A DNA stretch of 64,000 nt from Apophysomyces variabilis (lineage: Eukaryota > Mucoromycota > Mucoromycetes > Mucorales > Mucoraceae). The DNA lies in NCBI GenBank assembly GCA_002749535.1, contig MZZL01000409.1, positions 612,962 to 676,961 on the forward strand. The letters run 5' to 3'. Under the pieces are notes generated by a model. It had not been told where the DNA came from. It did no database searches and saw nothing but the letters and a program-made list of their open reading frames with translations. How positions within the stretch are numbered: position 1 is the stretch's first letter; each line of letters starts with the position of its first letter. Below are positions 1 to 11,645 of the stretch, piece after piece. A program made the translations under genes and the position numbers.

Positions 1-1728
1 ATTGACAAAAAGAAATGCTACTTACCACAGCAAAAAGAACAACCCTGTTTTATTTGTAACCGTTTTTGGCTAATTTTTGCCACATCCTTGGTTTTAAACT
101 CACACAAGGTCCCCATCCCCTTCTATAATTGTTCGTTTCTCTCCCTATCAAATAATCGCAAGACGAATTTCCTAGGCTATGGATGTCGTGATCATGTCTA
201 TACCATTTGATGTTGTCTTGATGTCCCTAAATGATGACGGACAGATGGGTTACACGAAATCTAATAAGAATAACAGAGTCATGCGCGCAGCCCATGCATT
301 TCTTCTAGCTAACGCGGTTTAGCCCTTTGATAAGCGCATTACAGTCCAAGATGGAACGAGTCTCGATGCATCCAAATTGGTTTGCTCCTTGATAGAATCC
401 GTTTGCAACGCATAGACTTCCATTGGGTATGACCCCTCCTTACGAGTTAATTTCATTTCGCTGCGGAGATGAAAAGACGTTTACGGTAGCTGTGCTCGCT
501 CTTGTATACCAGATGTGCAATTAGCCATCCCAGTAAAAAAGCATTTCGGCAGAAGTAGAAATCAGTGAAGCAGAACACAGAGATCGCAATCTGTTCTTGA
601 GTTATCGCATTATCAGTTGGTAAATCTAGACTGAAAGGAAAAAAAACAACTAAGCTGCAAAAGACCGGAGCCAATTCCCGTTACGTTAACGAATTCTACC
701 GAACTCAGAAGCTTTCCGCTGGATACTACAGAGGCTATTTCATAGTACATTCAAGGTATTTGGATTGTTAGCCTAATTTCTATCGATCGCCTTGATTGCT
801 GAAATGCAGTCTCTAAACTCATTGAAAGTAGAGATAAATTATTTTGCGTAGCGACATCCGTTGCATGACAAAGGCTGTCAGCACTTTCAAACACTCTACA
901 TCTCCTGCATCTTGCAGTGATATTAACGATTTACGGTTAAACGGGCCTGATACACGCAGGGATATACAGGAAATCCTTGCTCTTCCGCGGGTGATATTGA
1001 TATTTCAAATCATAGCTTCCTTTGAATTAAAATCTCCATGTTACATTAAGCCACAGGACGTCCTATCTATCGTCTTCCCCGCACAAGGTTCCTTATTAAG
1101 CGATTGGAACGAAAATTTGTCCGGAGACTACCTACAATGTTTTATAATGCTTCCGGGGGCGTAACTATGGTTTGCGCACATTGCACTAGTTTAAGCAATG
1201 AAAGATGTGCATATGACTCCCAAAAGGATAATATGTGTTCTACTTGGCATACAGCCAATGTATGGTATGTGTAACGATTTTGCAAGGGTCATAACAAGTA
1301 CTTAGCAGATCCATGCCTGCCATTGGATCTGTGGCTGTTTAGTCTTGCAGCTGTGGGTGTCACAGAAATAGCTTTTTACAGCTTTTTTCTTCTATTTTGA
1401 GAATGGGCGATGAAAAAAGAGTAACATCAACAGGAGTGTCCAGACTTTGGCCGTGACCCGTCACTACTCAGTTGAAGGTATAATAATGATAATGAAATGG
1501 CAATAAGCAGCAAGAAGAAAAATAAGACATAGAATGATCGCATAACTGGACCCTGGCTTTCCATTCAACTGTTCCCAAGCCATAAGTGGCTCGTACGTTG
1601 TTGGTTCCGGCACTCTCCGCCCCTTTCCCCTCAGCGGGGATTTTGATAGGAAGCACTCATATCGTGACGCGACTGATTATTTTTCCAAAACAGGACACTT
1701 GTTTACAGCTTACCTCCTTTCCATCGTT
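1..1728. other. Intergenic, no gene recognised
   Basis: Open frames here are short, overlap each other on both strands, and show no domain motif or plausible chain of spliced exons. The right end (about 1650-1728) must hold the promoter and 5' leader of the zinc-finger gene that starts at 1729. Part of a gene lying to the left of the window could extend in here without being recognisable. Confidence 0.5.
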
Positions 1729-2132
1729 ATGGCCCGTGGTGCGCAAAAAGAACAAGCAAGGTATGCACTGAAGTACTCTATACCTTGCAATTCGCTAAAC
1801 TATGCTCTTCATTATGTTAGGCAAAAGGCCCAGAAAGAAGCAGCAAAGAAAAACAAGGCAGGTTCGCAACTTGCGGCGCGTGCTGCTGGTTTGCAGGTAT
1901 ACATATCAGAAAAATCCTGGAAATACAAATCTCATGTTGTTTGCTTAGATTAAGTGTGGCAAATGCTTCTCCCCAATGGCAAATTACAAATTGCTTGTTC
2001 AGCACATGGAGGTACGCTTTGGCTTATTAAACATCTTATCCTTACTCTTTTCTTTTTACTTACGCCGGTCTCTCTCTCAAGGCTAAACATCCAAAGGATC
2101 CAATCCCTCCAGAAAGCAGTTTTGATGCGTAG
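1729..2132 (+). CDS. ZNF706/SERF-like small C2H2 zinc-finger protein
   Basis: A four-exon gene for a 71-residue protein: exons 1729-1760, 1821-1896, 1955-2011 and 2082-2132. The N-terminus (MARGAQKEQARQKAQKEA) is the Lys/Ala/Gln-rich 4F5/SERF-type leader found in ZNF706 and At2g23090-type proteins. It is followed by one zinc finger: CGKC around residues 37-40, then a His pair in HMEAKHPKDPIPP near residues 53-58. The closing HPK..P.P element is typical of the family. Length (about 70-80 aa) and the leader-plus-one-finger order match. All three introns have GT..AG ends and restore frame. The family is nuclear/cytoplasmic and its biochemical role is poorly defined. Nothing suggests damage. The next gene on the same strand starts about 670 bp downstream. 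Confidence 0.88.
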
Positions 2133-2805
2133 ATTTGCAAGGATGCCGTTTATTCTGTCTACAGAATGAACAATTACTAATATGTATATTACGTGCTGTA
2201 TTGATGGTGTGTTTTTTTAGTTTCTTGTGTTCATTGATAGTATCGACAATGAAGGAGCAGTGGTGATGAAAAAAACGCAGACTCATACGTTTTGTATAGC
2301 TTTTTTTTTTCAAGTGGCCGAAACGATGGAGACTGGTTTGCTGTTCTCCGATGTTTGCGTAATGTATCTGTCTATATCTGTACATGGCCGCAGTGATTTT
2401 TTTTTTGGCAGCTAGCAAAGAACTCTTCGGTTACAGAATTGTTTCCACCCAACAAAACTTTTCTCGGGTATATTGGACATTGGTAACTATTGCATCAGCG
2501 TGACAATCGCTGGTCATTCCGAACAGAAAAGAGAAAGAAGATAAAAGTAAACAGAATACGGATTTATAGAAGTCGCTTTGTGATCAACCTCATTATCAGA
2601 TATACCAGAGCAATATCAGTTAGTAATCTTTTTCTCGAAGAAAGGATCTATGCAACAGTAATAAATAATATGGTACGGTTGAAGTTGGATTGATAATAAG
2701 CATTTGTCGGGTTTTCGATATGGCAGGAAGGAGGTGACCAAAACGGCGGTGTTGGAAACACCACTGAAACGCAGACTGAGTTTCCAGGCACAACCTGTTG
2801 TCGAT
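2133..2805. other. Intergenic between zinc-finger gene and HIT gene
   Basis: About 670 bp holding the 3' end of the zinc-finger gene and the promoter of the HIT gene. Short frames on both strands show no family motif. Nothing else is seen. Confidence 0.5.
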
Positions 2806-3384
2806 ATGTTTTGTTGTGGCGTCAGTCAGTTATGCCCATTCTGTGATAGATCTGCGGAAACGAAGGCTCGCGTGATTTTCGAAGTAAGAGCAAGCTTGAA
2901 AGGCAATAAGTTTGACATGGCCACGATAGGATGACGATCTGGTTGCTTTCCATGATCGATCGCCTGCAAGCAAGCTTCATCTCCTACTTATACCTCAGGA
3001 ACATATCAGGACCGTAAAAGATTTGGATGCTGGAGATGTTTCATTATGTAAGTGTATGTTAAAAGTACCCGAATCGCTCAGTCTTTGAAGTACAGAAGAT
3101 GATAGACCGAGGTGTCCAGTTACTGAAAGAGAATGGTTACGACCCATACAGTGAGGAAATTCGGTATGAGATTAATAAAAGCGCGTATATCGAAGCTAAC
3201 ACTGTCTGTCAGCTTGGGATTCCATGTTCCACCTTTCAATTCGATTAATCACTTACACATGCATGTCATCGGTCCGCCATTTAAGAACGTCTTCCGGCGA
3301 TGGAAGTACAAAGCTGGATGCATTTGGTATACAAACGCTGAACAGGTGCTTACTCGCTTAAAAAGTGGACAAACTCCTGTGTAG
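2806..3384 (+). CDS. HIT-family hydrolase, HINT3/aprataxin-like
   Basis: Predicted 146-residue protein from four exons: 2806-2883, 2930-3047, 3091-3163 and 3213-3384. The N-terminal CPFC pair (residues 10-13) is the zinc-ligand start of HINT3-type HIT proteins. The middle (LHLLLIPQEHI) is the usual HIT beta-strand. The catalytic signature HLHMHVI sits in the last exon after GFHVPPFNSIN, the branch-specific lead-in of HINT3. HINT3 enzymes hydrolyse adenosine 5'-phosphoramidates and acyl-adenylates, which I infer here by homology. The second intron (3048-3090, 43 nt) was placed so that the spacing fits the family; another acceptor at 3081 gives an implausibly short 34-nt intron. The start is the first ATG before the CxxC motif. 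The gene converges on glucoamylase, with about 100 bp between stop codons. Confidence 0.87.
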
Positions 3385-3484
3385 TCAGCAAGAGAAAGAT
3401 TGGCTAGCATCATTATATAGTGAGAAGAGTACAATAAATATTTTTATTTCCAGTTTTTTTTTCGAAGCATTGAGGATAGTTATA

Positions 3485-5087
3485 TTAAAATGACGGTGTG
3501 CCGGCTCTTGCCAGACCAGCTGTAATGAAAGCAGCGTGAGACCATGTGAGATCTCTTGCACCTGTCATGTATCCACTGTTGCGATCGTATTCTTCGGACA
3601 AGGATCCATTGGAATTGCGATGATAGTTCACTGTTGATAGAAATCGGTCAGCTGCGGAAGCAATGTTCTGAGCGAGTGAATTAAATTCATCAGAACCAGG
3701 ACTGTACTTCTTGCCAGCAGAAGCATTTGGATCGAACTTAGAGAAGAAGTCCTTGCTGATGGACGTCACTGTCACGCCAGTCTCTTGCCATTCAAGAAGA
3801 GCACGATAATAAAGCTCTGAAAATGCTGTCGTGGCGAGGAACCATGGGTTTCCTTGTGAGTTTCCATCTCCGTTATAGGTATCCTCTGGGTAACGGCCAA
3901 TGGCATTGCCTAGGTAAGAGGGCAAGTTCTTGTTGAGAGGGTAGAGGTTAGCCATAGCATTCTCGATGGCTACAGCAGTGGCCAGCATTTTGTCAGATCC
4001 AGGCGTATAAAAGCCTGGGGAAAAAAGGTTAAAAGCTAAATCCGGCATTTGTTTCTATTCATACCATCATTCATTCCTGCCACGTTAGCTGCGATCAAAG
4101 TGGAGATGTCCAATCCACTAGGCTTCTGGACGCCATTTTGATAGTCCTGTGTGACCATAATGTAGTTCTTGCTAGAGGACCAGAATGAATCGATCTTGTT
4201 CTGAATCTGCGAGGCAGTGCTACTGTAGCTACTGGCCTTAGAAGTGTCACCATTACGGGTGGCAAAATTGGCACCATCAAGAAGTCCACGTCTCATGACC
4301 ATTAGTGTATAGAAGTGAATACCGTTAACCTCTTCCCTGCAAAGTTGGAGATTAGTCTACATTGCTTGTGTGTTTATGAATGTTTTTGGTTACCAGAGAT
4401 CGAAGCATGGGTTGCTCCAAGTATTGACAACATAATCCAAGTCTTTATAGATAGCTAATCACAAGCAAGTAAGAGGACACGCTCTGTTTTGGAAACAGGA
4501 ATCATACCAGGCTTCAAAGTATTATCCACATAGGAAGTGTTCTTTGTTTGAGCCAAAAAGCTGTCTGCTATCAGTATCATGGTCGAAGCCCGCTCAGCAG
4601 GACCATCGTTTTGAGGTCTGTAAGTCATGGTTATAGAACATGTTTTTCGGGCACTGTAAGTAATTTACCTTCCCCAAGGGCCTGTGTAACTTGAACCATC
4701 AGGGTTGAACTTTGGTTCGCCAAGGCAGTTGCATACGGTGCTTTCGGTCTGCGTATTGATTTGGAAATGCACATAGTCTTGAAGAAATCCGGCAACGGTG
4801 CTGTTACCGGTTTCTGTGGTATTGTATTTGTGGGTCACCACGCGGGAAACAAGGGCGGAATCGCGTACCCACGAGTAGAAGTAATCTGGGCCTGCCGTGG
4901 ATAAGGACGCGGCTACAAATCCCTTGACAGTTCCAGGAGGATTGATGTTTCCCAGCATCACAGAAAAGCTAATGTCTTCTTGACTTGACACCCAAGCATT
5001 AAGGGAAGAGTTACCGGTAGGGATAGCAGCAGTAGCAGCAGCAATGGGCCCAAGTAGCAGGAGAAGCGACTTCCAAGACATCATCAT
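3485..5087 (-). CDS. Secreted glucoamylase (glycoside hydrolase family 15)
   Basis: Five-exon gene for about 470 residues. It begins with a signal peptide (short Met/Lys start, [15 protein letters not shown]). It then has the GH15 catalytic domain: [15 protein letters not shown] near residue 65, [22 protein letters not shown] ending near 140, [11 protein letters not shown], and FDLWEEVNG with the general-acid Glu. Near the C-terminus lies [11 protein letters not shown] followed by [10 protein letters not shown], carrying the catalytic base. It closely resembles the catalytic domain of Rhizopus glucoamylase and would release glucose from the non-reducing ends of starch outside the cell. The N-terminal CBM21 starch-binding domain of Rhizopus AmyA is absent and no C-terminal CBM20 follows, so it is a catalytic-domain-only form. 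One intron (4015-4066) splits the codon after VAGMND; another lies inside the LWEEVNG motif. Both active-site acids are present. Confidence 0.95.
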
Positions 5088-6421
5088 TGGTTTCGAGGTG
5101 CAAGACTAAGCCTGTAAAAAATTGCATGTTTGTTGTGCTTAAATATGGTCTGATTCCAAAGTACCCCACATCTCAAGCGAACTCGGGAAGTTGCTGAATA
5201 AACGCAACCACGTCAGGTTTTCCTCGTACGCCGAAAGATCTTCGGCCTGTCTTACCATCGTGATCACTGGCAAGGAGCTGAACTTGTTCTCCACGAAGAG
5301 AGTGTGTATATTCCGTACGGTCCCGCTGCTGCTTGTGCTACATTTGTTTTGCATTTAAGGGTAGCCTTGTCATTGTTATTGGTTTGAATAACTTTTAGTA
5401 GCCAAGTGCATTCCTCCCAGCGGGAAACTGTTTTGTGTAGTCTTTTGAAAGCATATGACACGCACAAGGCGGGTAGATTCAGGATATTAGATCTGCTTTC
5501 CCCTAGAAATGGCTTTTTATTGTCATCTACGTAAATGCTACCCTTCCTTAAATGTTATGATCCATCCGGAAACTATAACTCGGGAGATTCTGTTATGACG
5601 CCATAAAATGAAGAGGAAACTGGTAATTAAAATGGTACCTGGGAAAAAAAAAGAATTAAATTGTGCCGCAATTGCGATCGGAATTTCATGCGGAAACCAA
5701 TTGGTCAAAGCTGAATCCCACTTTTTCTTCTTTCTGCCGTTTCTATGAATCATCTTTTCACTGTCATGGTAACATCAATGATGTCCAGTGTAACCAATTG
5801 ACTCCACAAAGTCTCACGATGGACTTTTCATCTACCCTTCGGAAAAAGATCATAAATTCGTACCACAATACTGCGCTACTCAAAGAACGCTAGTCACTTA
5901 AAGCATAACTCAGCAGTGATTTTACAATAGCAAAAATATATACTCTCGCAGTTTTCAGAAGCTTTTCAAGAGACTAAGTATCGTGATCCGATTTGCGATA
6001 AGGACAAAGTCATCCGCAGGACCGATACCTGTCATGCAATAGCCAGCAATGGTAAGAAGACTAGGGGAAGTTTAAAAGCATAATTATAATATTGTAACCA
6101 GAATAAGAAGAAGAAGCCTGACTATAATGGCTTCTCAGCAAGGCGAAGTTGAGACGATATATTACTGATGTCAACAATTGAAAGAAAGAGTAAAAGTTTC
6201 GAGCTTTGTAAAAATGCTGCACAGTTAGTAATATTCACTCATCAAAGCTGTCACACTATAGATTCAGATCAACAAAGGAAAACCGGTCGTGTCCGGCTTC
6301 AGGGCAGAGTTCTGCAATGGACGAATGAAATCCCGATAAGGCAGTCATGGCTGTCCTAAAATCAAGTCCAGTTTCCCTTTGCAAGAGCAAAGTGGTTCAG
6401 ATCCATCCTGTTTCTTATATC
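5088..6421. other. Intergenic between glucoamylase and ING gene
   Basis: About 1.3 kb between divergently transcribed genes, so it should hold the promoters of both glucoamylase (left) and the ING gene (right). Open frames of 60-76 codons occur on both strands (for example 5264-5467 minus, 5663-5893 plus) but none has a motif or a consistent exon chain. Confidence 0.5.
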
Positions 6422-7446
6422 ATGAGTGTGTCCGTAGCAGATATTTTTGAAGAATATGTTGAAAGTACTGCCAAAAACTGTCCATTTGTTGTCCAGTAAT
6501 TGACGTGGACTTTAGGCTTAACGAATTTACCCTCAGAGATTGATCAAAACATGCATGAACTGCGCAGCATGGATGAGGATTTTCAACGTAAGCCACTCAT
6601 ATAAAGACAGTATAGCAAACTTTGCGTTAGGATTGAGAGAATTATATACCAAGCATCGAAGAACATATGCCAAACTGCTCCGATCCTCCACTGCCAGTTC
6701 ACCTTCCACACCAACTTCAGCGACTCCGCCTCCTGTTAACCATGTTGCTGCGCGTCTTCAGCTTGAAAAAGATCACAAAGCAGCAGTACAGAAACAGGAC
6801 CAGAAAATTGAATTGGCATTGCGAATGTATGATCTTGTTTCACGTCACATCGAACGTATTGATTCGCAAATGGCAGCAAGTGGAATTGCAGAGGGGGATT
6901 GGATAGGTCAGCGCGTAACGAATGGAAATCGAAGGAGTCCTTCAGCTCCGTGGGAAGATTCATGGCGTGAGGGCATGTGTAAGAACCAACTTAGAATGCC
7001 GACTTATGTGGGTGGTTGATAGGCTCGCGGAAGCGACCGTCGCCTGGGGGTCCTGCAGGCGCCAGGAAGCGGTAGGCAATAACCTAACGGGATAGTATTT
7101 GTGCTGAAACAGTACTTTAGAATACATCATTCCTTAAGACCAAATCCTTCGTTGAATCAAAACGGTGCATTGGCTGAATTGGAGATTGACCCTAATGAAC
7201 CGAGGTACTGCTATTGCAACCAGGTATCATTCGGCGATATGGTGGCATGTGATGGAGAGAACGTAAGTGTATCAGAAATGCAAAGAAAATGTTAAAAAAT
7301 GATATCAGTGCGAACGTGAATGGTTTCACTATGCTTGTGTGGGCCTTATTGAACCTCCTCCTGGAAAATGGTACTGCTTGTGAGGGAAAAACATTCTAGC
7401 AATTTAACACTTTATGCATAGGTTTTGCGATGAATGCAGAGTATAG
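6422..7446 (+). CDS. ING-family PHD-finger chromatin protein
   Basis: Seven exons: 6422-6464, 6516-6587, 6631-6966, 7023-7071, 7121-7262, 7309-7370 and 7422-7446. The N-terminus VADIFEEYVESLTNLPSEID is the ING domain, a helical region that binds histone acetyltransferase or deacetylase scaffolds. A helical stretch ending in LRMYDLVSRHIERID and a basic low-complexity hinge (SRKRPSPGGPAGARKR) follow. The C-terminal PHD finger reads DPNEPRYCYCNQVSFGDMV, then CEREWFHYACVGL, then PPGKWFCDECRV. All C4HC3 zinc ligands are present only if the last intron is spliced from GTACTG (7371) to GCATAG (7421); reading through would lose the final cysteine pair. ING PHD fingers read H3K4me3, so a role in histone acetylation control is inferred. 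The first intron was placed to rebuild the ING core. Confidence 0.9.
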
Positions 7447-10210
7447 TTTGTGTTAAGGCATAATACTTCACCATATTGGTATCTGTCAAGTTCAAACCTG
7501 TGCCCGTACGATAAAGCTGAGGGTTACGAAAGAATCCAGTCGGCACTTTTAATTTCTAATTTCTACTTTTTTCTTTCTCTTTGTACACATTCGTTTTTCC
7601 ACTTCCAATTTGGTACGTAATTTTTTTTTCTCATAGTTAGATAGCAGAAAACAAAAAAAAAAGAAAGAAAGGCAAGCCGATAAATGGTTCAGCTTTGCTC
7701 ATGCAATATTTTCGTTTATTCCGAAATGGGGTTATCATATAGGCTTCTAGGATCAATGAATCGTCGAAAAGGTGTTGAAGCCAATTAACAAGTATGGATG
7801 TGTTCTGATGCGACGTTAAACAGAGCCGTTATGTTTTGCAAGCCCGTAAAGGGTCTTAAACAGACGTATACAGGATGTTGCAAGGTAATTACGTCAGTGA
7901 ATAGCATGATTTTGCGCTGTGAACGATAGATTTCGCACTAGTATATTATCGTAACAGGGTGCTCAAGTTTAAGAGAGAAACGCAATGTTTTTACTGCGCA
8001 TACTCTAAATCTTTCTCAGCTTTTAAGACAAAAGATAATAAGAACTCTATTTGTTTCGCCGATATTTTTGGTTATTCACGAAATAGTCCAATACTAGTGC
8101 TTTTAACCTTCCAAGCGAACCTGCAATTCGAGGGCATATGGACTGGCACCCGCGTGCGTATCCTATCCGGGGCAGCACTGAGTTGTGTATAACAACTGAG
8201 CGGCAATGCTAGCCAAATAGCTGAATGGTAAACATTTCCCAGTAGTAAACTGCTTGCTTCAGCTACACAATATTTGTCACTTACAGGCCTCATAAACCCG
8301 CTTAAGGTATTGATGGCACCTTGAAGGGGAAATAATGATGGGCTCACTTTAAGACCTGGCAGAGAAAGGCTGGGAAATTAAAAAAAGATAATGACCTTCC
8401 GGCTTCGTATCATTTACTATTCCAAATGAGTCATGATGATTGCATTGGGAGAATTTTGATACTTATCGGTTTAAATTAAACATTAGAGTAGGAAATAGTG
8501 GAGACAATCAATGAATCTCTTACGCTATTGATATCACGTACGCTCAACAAGGAAAGGAACACGCATAAACGTAACTGTATCAAAGACAAAGGAAATACAT
8601 GAAAAATCAGAAAGCCAGCAGCGGTCGTGTGCTTTAAAAACAAACGCACCATCAGTATGGAAGCATGAAATAACATTATCAATCAAGCACTTACAGACAT
8701 CGTACCCTATCCAGGTTGAACGCACTCCTTTCAGAGACGCTGATGCTCAACGGGACGAGCCGTTGAGGGAAACACGGAAAGCCAAAACAGGAAATCCAAA
8801 GAAGGCAAAGGACTTCCTCCAAACATTACCGGCAGCACAACTATGTGATATAGAGTTAATCTATATTCAAAATTAGACGGAAGTATTTGACCTGAGGAGA
8901 AGATGAGTAATTGAGGAAGAAAAATTCCTACACTCTATATGAAGGACAACATGACCATGGCTTCTTTTTCCATAGGCCCATCCAATGCAATATATGCACA
9001 TTATCAGGATTGCGACAAACTCGGTTGTACTTACTGTTTGAATCAAGTACAAGCCTTAGACTTCATACTGCCTACTAAACGTTACTTTACGCTACGTTAA
9101 ATGTGTTTTTCGTCCATAAAAGGGTCAAGTTTGCGCTAAAAATGATATAGATATACGTCATTAGCAAACAGCAAATACATGAGAATATTCTATTTGCATG
9201 AATTTGTCTCCCCAGTAGACACAAAATTTGTCCAATTAGCATAATGAACCATTCATATTGCTAAACGACAATGATATGGGAGTGTCTTTTTACTTACCTC
9301 GAAGGGTATTCCTGCTAATTGGCACGGACTGGCTCTGCACCGTTAACCGGTGAGGGAGGTGTTGATAAAAGTGAACGGCGTCGTTGAGCGGGCGGGTTTA
9401 TTGTTTAACGTCAGCGGAGGACTTGAAGCGATGCAACACCTGGCGAGGACTGTGAAGCACAAGAGAGTAAATGACACTACATATAAACAGACAGCGTTTC
9501 TTATTTACTTGGCTAATACAGTCCAGGAAGCTTACTTATACCACCAACACTACGGGAAAATTAATCCTTAGATTCTAAGTCTTAAATTATCCTTTAAATT
9601 AATCCTTCAATAAGACAGAAAACTTACATTTACCGCGGTTATTCAAGAATTATTTTTAAGACCAATTCAGCGATAATCGCTGAATTCCGTTCTTATTGAA
9701 GGATTCTTTTAAACGATGCACTGATATTAATCATTGAATTCAATCCATATTAAAGGACAACATTGATCGTTTATTTTTCTTTTTTCGTTGTTATATAGGA
9801 GAAAAAAAAAGCAGAAATCATTAATAAAACGTTTGTTAATATCGCATTTCCAATAGCAGGAGAAAATTCAGTACGTTACTGTCATTCATCGGCTAGACAG
9901 TAGTGAAAGGCCCAAACTGCCGCTGTTGTGTTGGCGCACAGATATTTTAATTTTAGCGTAAGCTTGACCATTTCCCAGAAGTAAAATTTGTTTTAGAGTA
10001 GCACAAAATATCATCTAATAAAAATTGATCAATTTATTCGAGAAGTTACTGCTTGTGATCTGGAAGGTGCCGCATTTGTGTGATAGAGAAATGGATCATG
10101 AAATGTCATGCCAAGTAAAGCGTGGCTTGGATTGACTCCGACTCGGAACTGAGCTTTCCAATGAAAGCAGGCACAACCTGCATACGGATCTGGTTCTCCA
10201 TCTTTGCCCA
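7447..10210. other. 2.8 kb without a recognised gene
   Basis: The longest open frames here (for example 8072-8347 minus and 9350-9571 plus) are under 95 codons and have no motif. The region is AT-rich and includes a purine/pyrimidine tract near 7650-7675 and the foldback structure listed separately at 9590-9712. Two weakly similar stretches occur at about 8230-8280 and 9967-10015. Decayed mobile DNA is possible but cannot be shown by eye. Confidence 0.45.
9590..9712. repeat. Foldback: 15-bp inverted repeat around a 21-bp palindrome
   Basis: The 15-mer AATCCTTCAATAAGA at 9601-9615 recurs as its exact reverse complement at 9691-9705. Inside, 9665-9685 is a perfect 10+1+10 palindrome (ATTCAGCGAT, A, ATCGCTGAAT). 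A TTTAAA stretch flanks the outer arms on both sides with partial pairing. The layout fits a small foldback or MITE-like element or an extruded hairpin. No target-site duplication or transposase was identified. Confidence 0.6.
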
Positions 10211-11097
10211 ATGCAAGAAAGAACAGGCAAGCCAAGCAGCGATCAAAGGATACATCAACTCATAATAAATGTAATAGCTCGTGAATTACGAGATTTTAGC
10301 TATGACCGACGGCGCCGTGACCGCGAACGCAGTCAATCCCCAAAGTCTTCAAGACATCGGCCACGATCAGACATATCAGATCGTTCAAAAGATGACGATC
10401 GGGCCAATTCACGCCGGCGTGAACGTTCAGCGTCTCGTGGTATGTTTATAGGAGCCGTGCAGTTGAAAAGTTACTTGTCATTTATATAATTTTTGCTATT
10501 ATTGGCATGTTGGTAATGGCAACGATCTTTCACTTCCTTTTAACCGTGCGTGATATACGCAAAATATACGGATAAAGACCGCTCGAAATCGAGATCCGTA
10601 CGATATCACCGTAGTCGACATAGCACGCAACGTTCGACGAGTCGATCCATGAGCCCTTCCGACAGTAGCAGTGATGCTGATGAGGACGATTCTGACTCGG
10701 AGGGTAATGAAAACATCAGAAAGATGGAAGGAAACAGGTATTAATATATTAAGCTTAGACGAAAAAAAGCGTCGCAAAAAACAGAAAAAGGATAAGGGAA
10801 AAAGCAAAAAGAAGAAGAAGAGTAGTGTAAGTTGCAAAGACATTCTATGTCATGCCTTTCTAACTTAAAATATAGCGAAAATCACGAAAATCTAGTGTGT
10901 CCGATGATGATGAAAAAGATGATGATTATCGAAGAAGTGCGATTACTGGGAAAAAGGTAGGGCTATATTTGTTGAAGCATTAGTTAGACATTGAAACGGA
11001 TGGATAGATCAAGCTAAAGATCCATAAGACCGCTGATGATAAAGCAAGAGATCAGAACCGTTCGAACCTACTGGATTTCCTAAATTCAGCCTTTTAA
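10211..11097 (+). CDS. RS-rich, lysine-rich nuclear-type protein, function unknown
   Basis: A five-exon model. It starts with an Arg/Ser-rich exon (YDRRRRDRERSQSPKSS and further RS repeats, up to about 10439). It continues with DRSKSRSVRYHRSRHS and an acidic serine patch (SDSSSDADEDDSDSE). A lysine block (EKKRRKKQKKDKGKSKKKKK) comes next, and the last exons encode SAITGKKIKLKI and a C-terminal helix, RSNLLDFLNSAF. Introns with GT..AG ends (for example GTAATG..CTTAG, about 55 nt, near 10703-10757) join the acidic patch to the lysine block in frame. RS and Lys blocks suggest a nuclear protein linked to RNA processing, which is inference only. The C-terminal LLDFLNSAF looks like a conserved motif, but I cannot name the family with certainty. 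The ATG at 10211 is the first in frame; the true N-terminus could lie in another exon. Confidence 0.6.
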
Positions 11098-11645
11098 ACT
11101 ATCTAATAAAATCATGCTGTTTAGTTCATTTATCCGTGTAACTAATGGTTCGCAGCCTTTAAAAGCAATATATTTATTGTCCCGAGCATCTAACACATCT
11201 GTCTCTAATTACATCAGCTAACTGACGTTTTTCAGCGAGAATCAGTCTGCAATTACGGTTTTCATAGGGTGGTACCAATATCTGTTAGGATATTTTATGC
11301 AAGTTATCTTTGTTTATTCATAAGCTGATTGGGCAATAAGCTTTCGCTTTGGTGTTAAACGGGCACTATGTGGTCTGTGTATTATGGACGTCGTTTTGTG
11401 TTTTTTCTAACGTACGATACGATAGCCATATCGAGGCCACTCCTTCTAATTTGTGCCTTCTGTTTGAAGTAGTTCTTCCCGTTTAAAGCTCAAAGAGTCT
11501 ACAATTATTATCTACTCTTGCTTTGGAAGGTGACTGTAAGGGACGAAGAACGAAAAAGCCGCCAGGCCCTAAAATCAAGGCCCATAGCTGAGTTTTTCTG
11601 CGCTGATATTGCGCTGGAATCCCGCATCCCTTTCTTCACCCCAAA
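11098..11645. other. Intergenic, promoter of YIPF gene
   Basis: About 550 bp between two same-strand genes. It contains no frame with a recognisable motif and presumably holds the 3' end of the RS-rich gene and the promoter of the YIPF gene. Confidence 0.5.

Noticed and set aside
9350..9571. 73-codon plus-strand frame near the foldback, considered as transposon remnant
   Set aside because: No transposase, integrase or reverse transcriptase residues can be seen.
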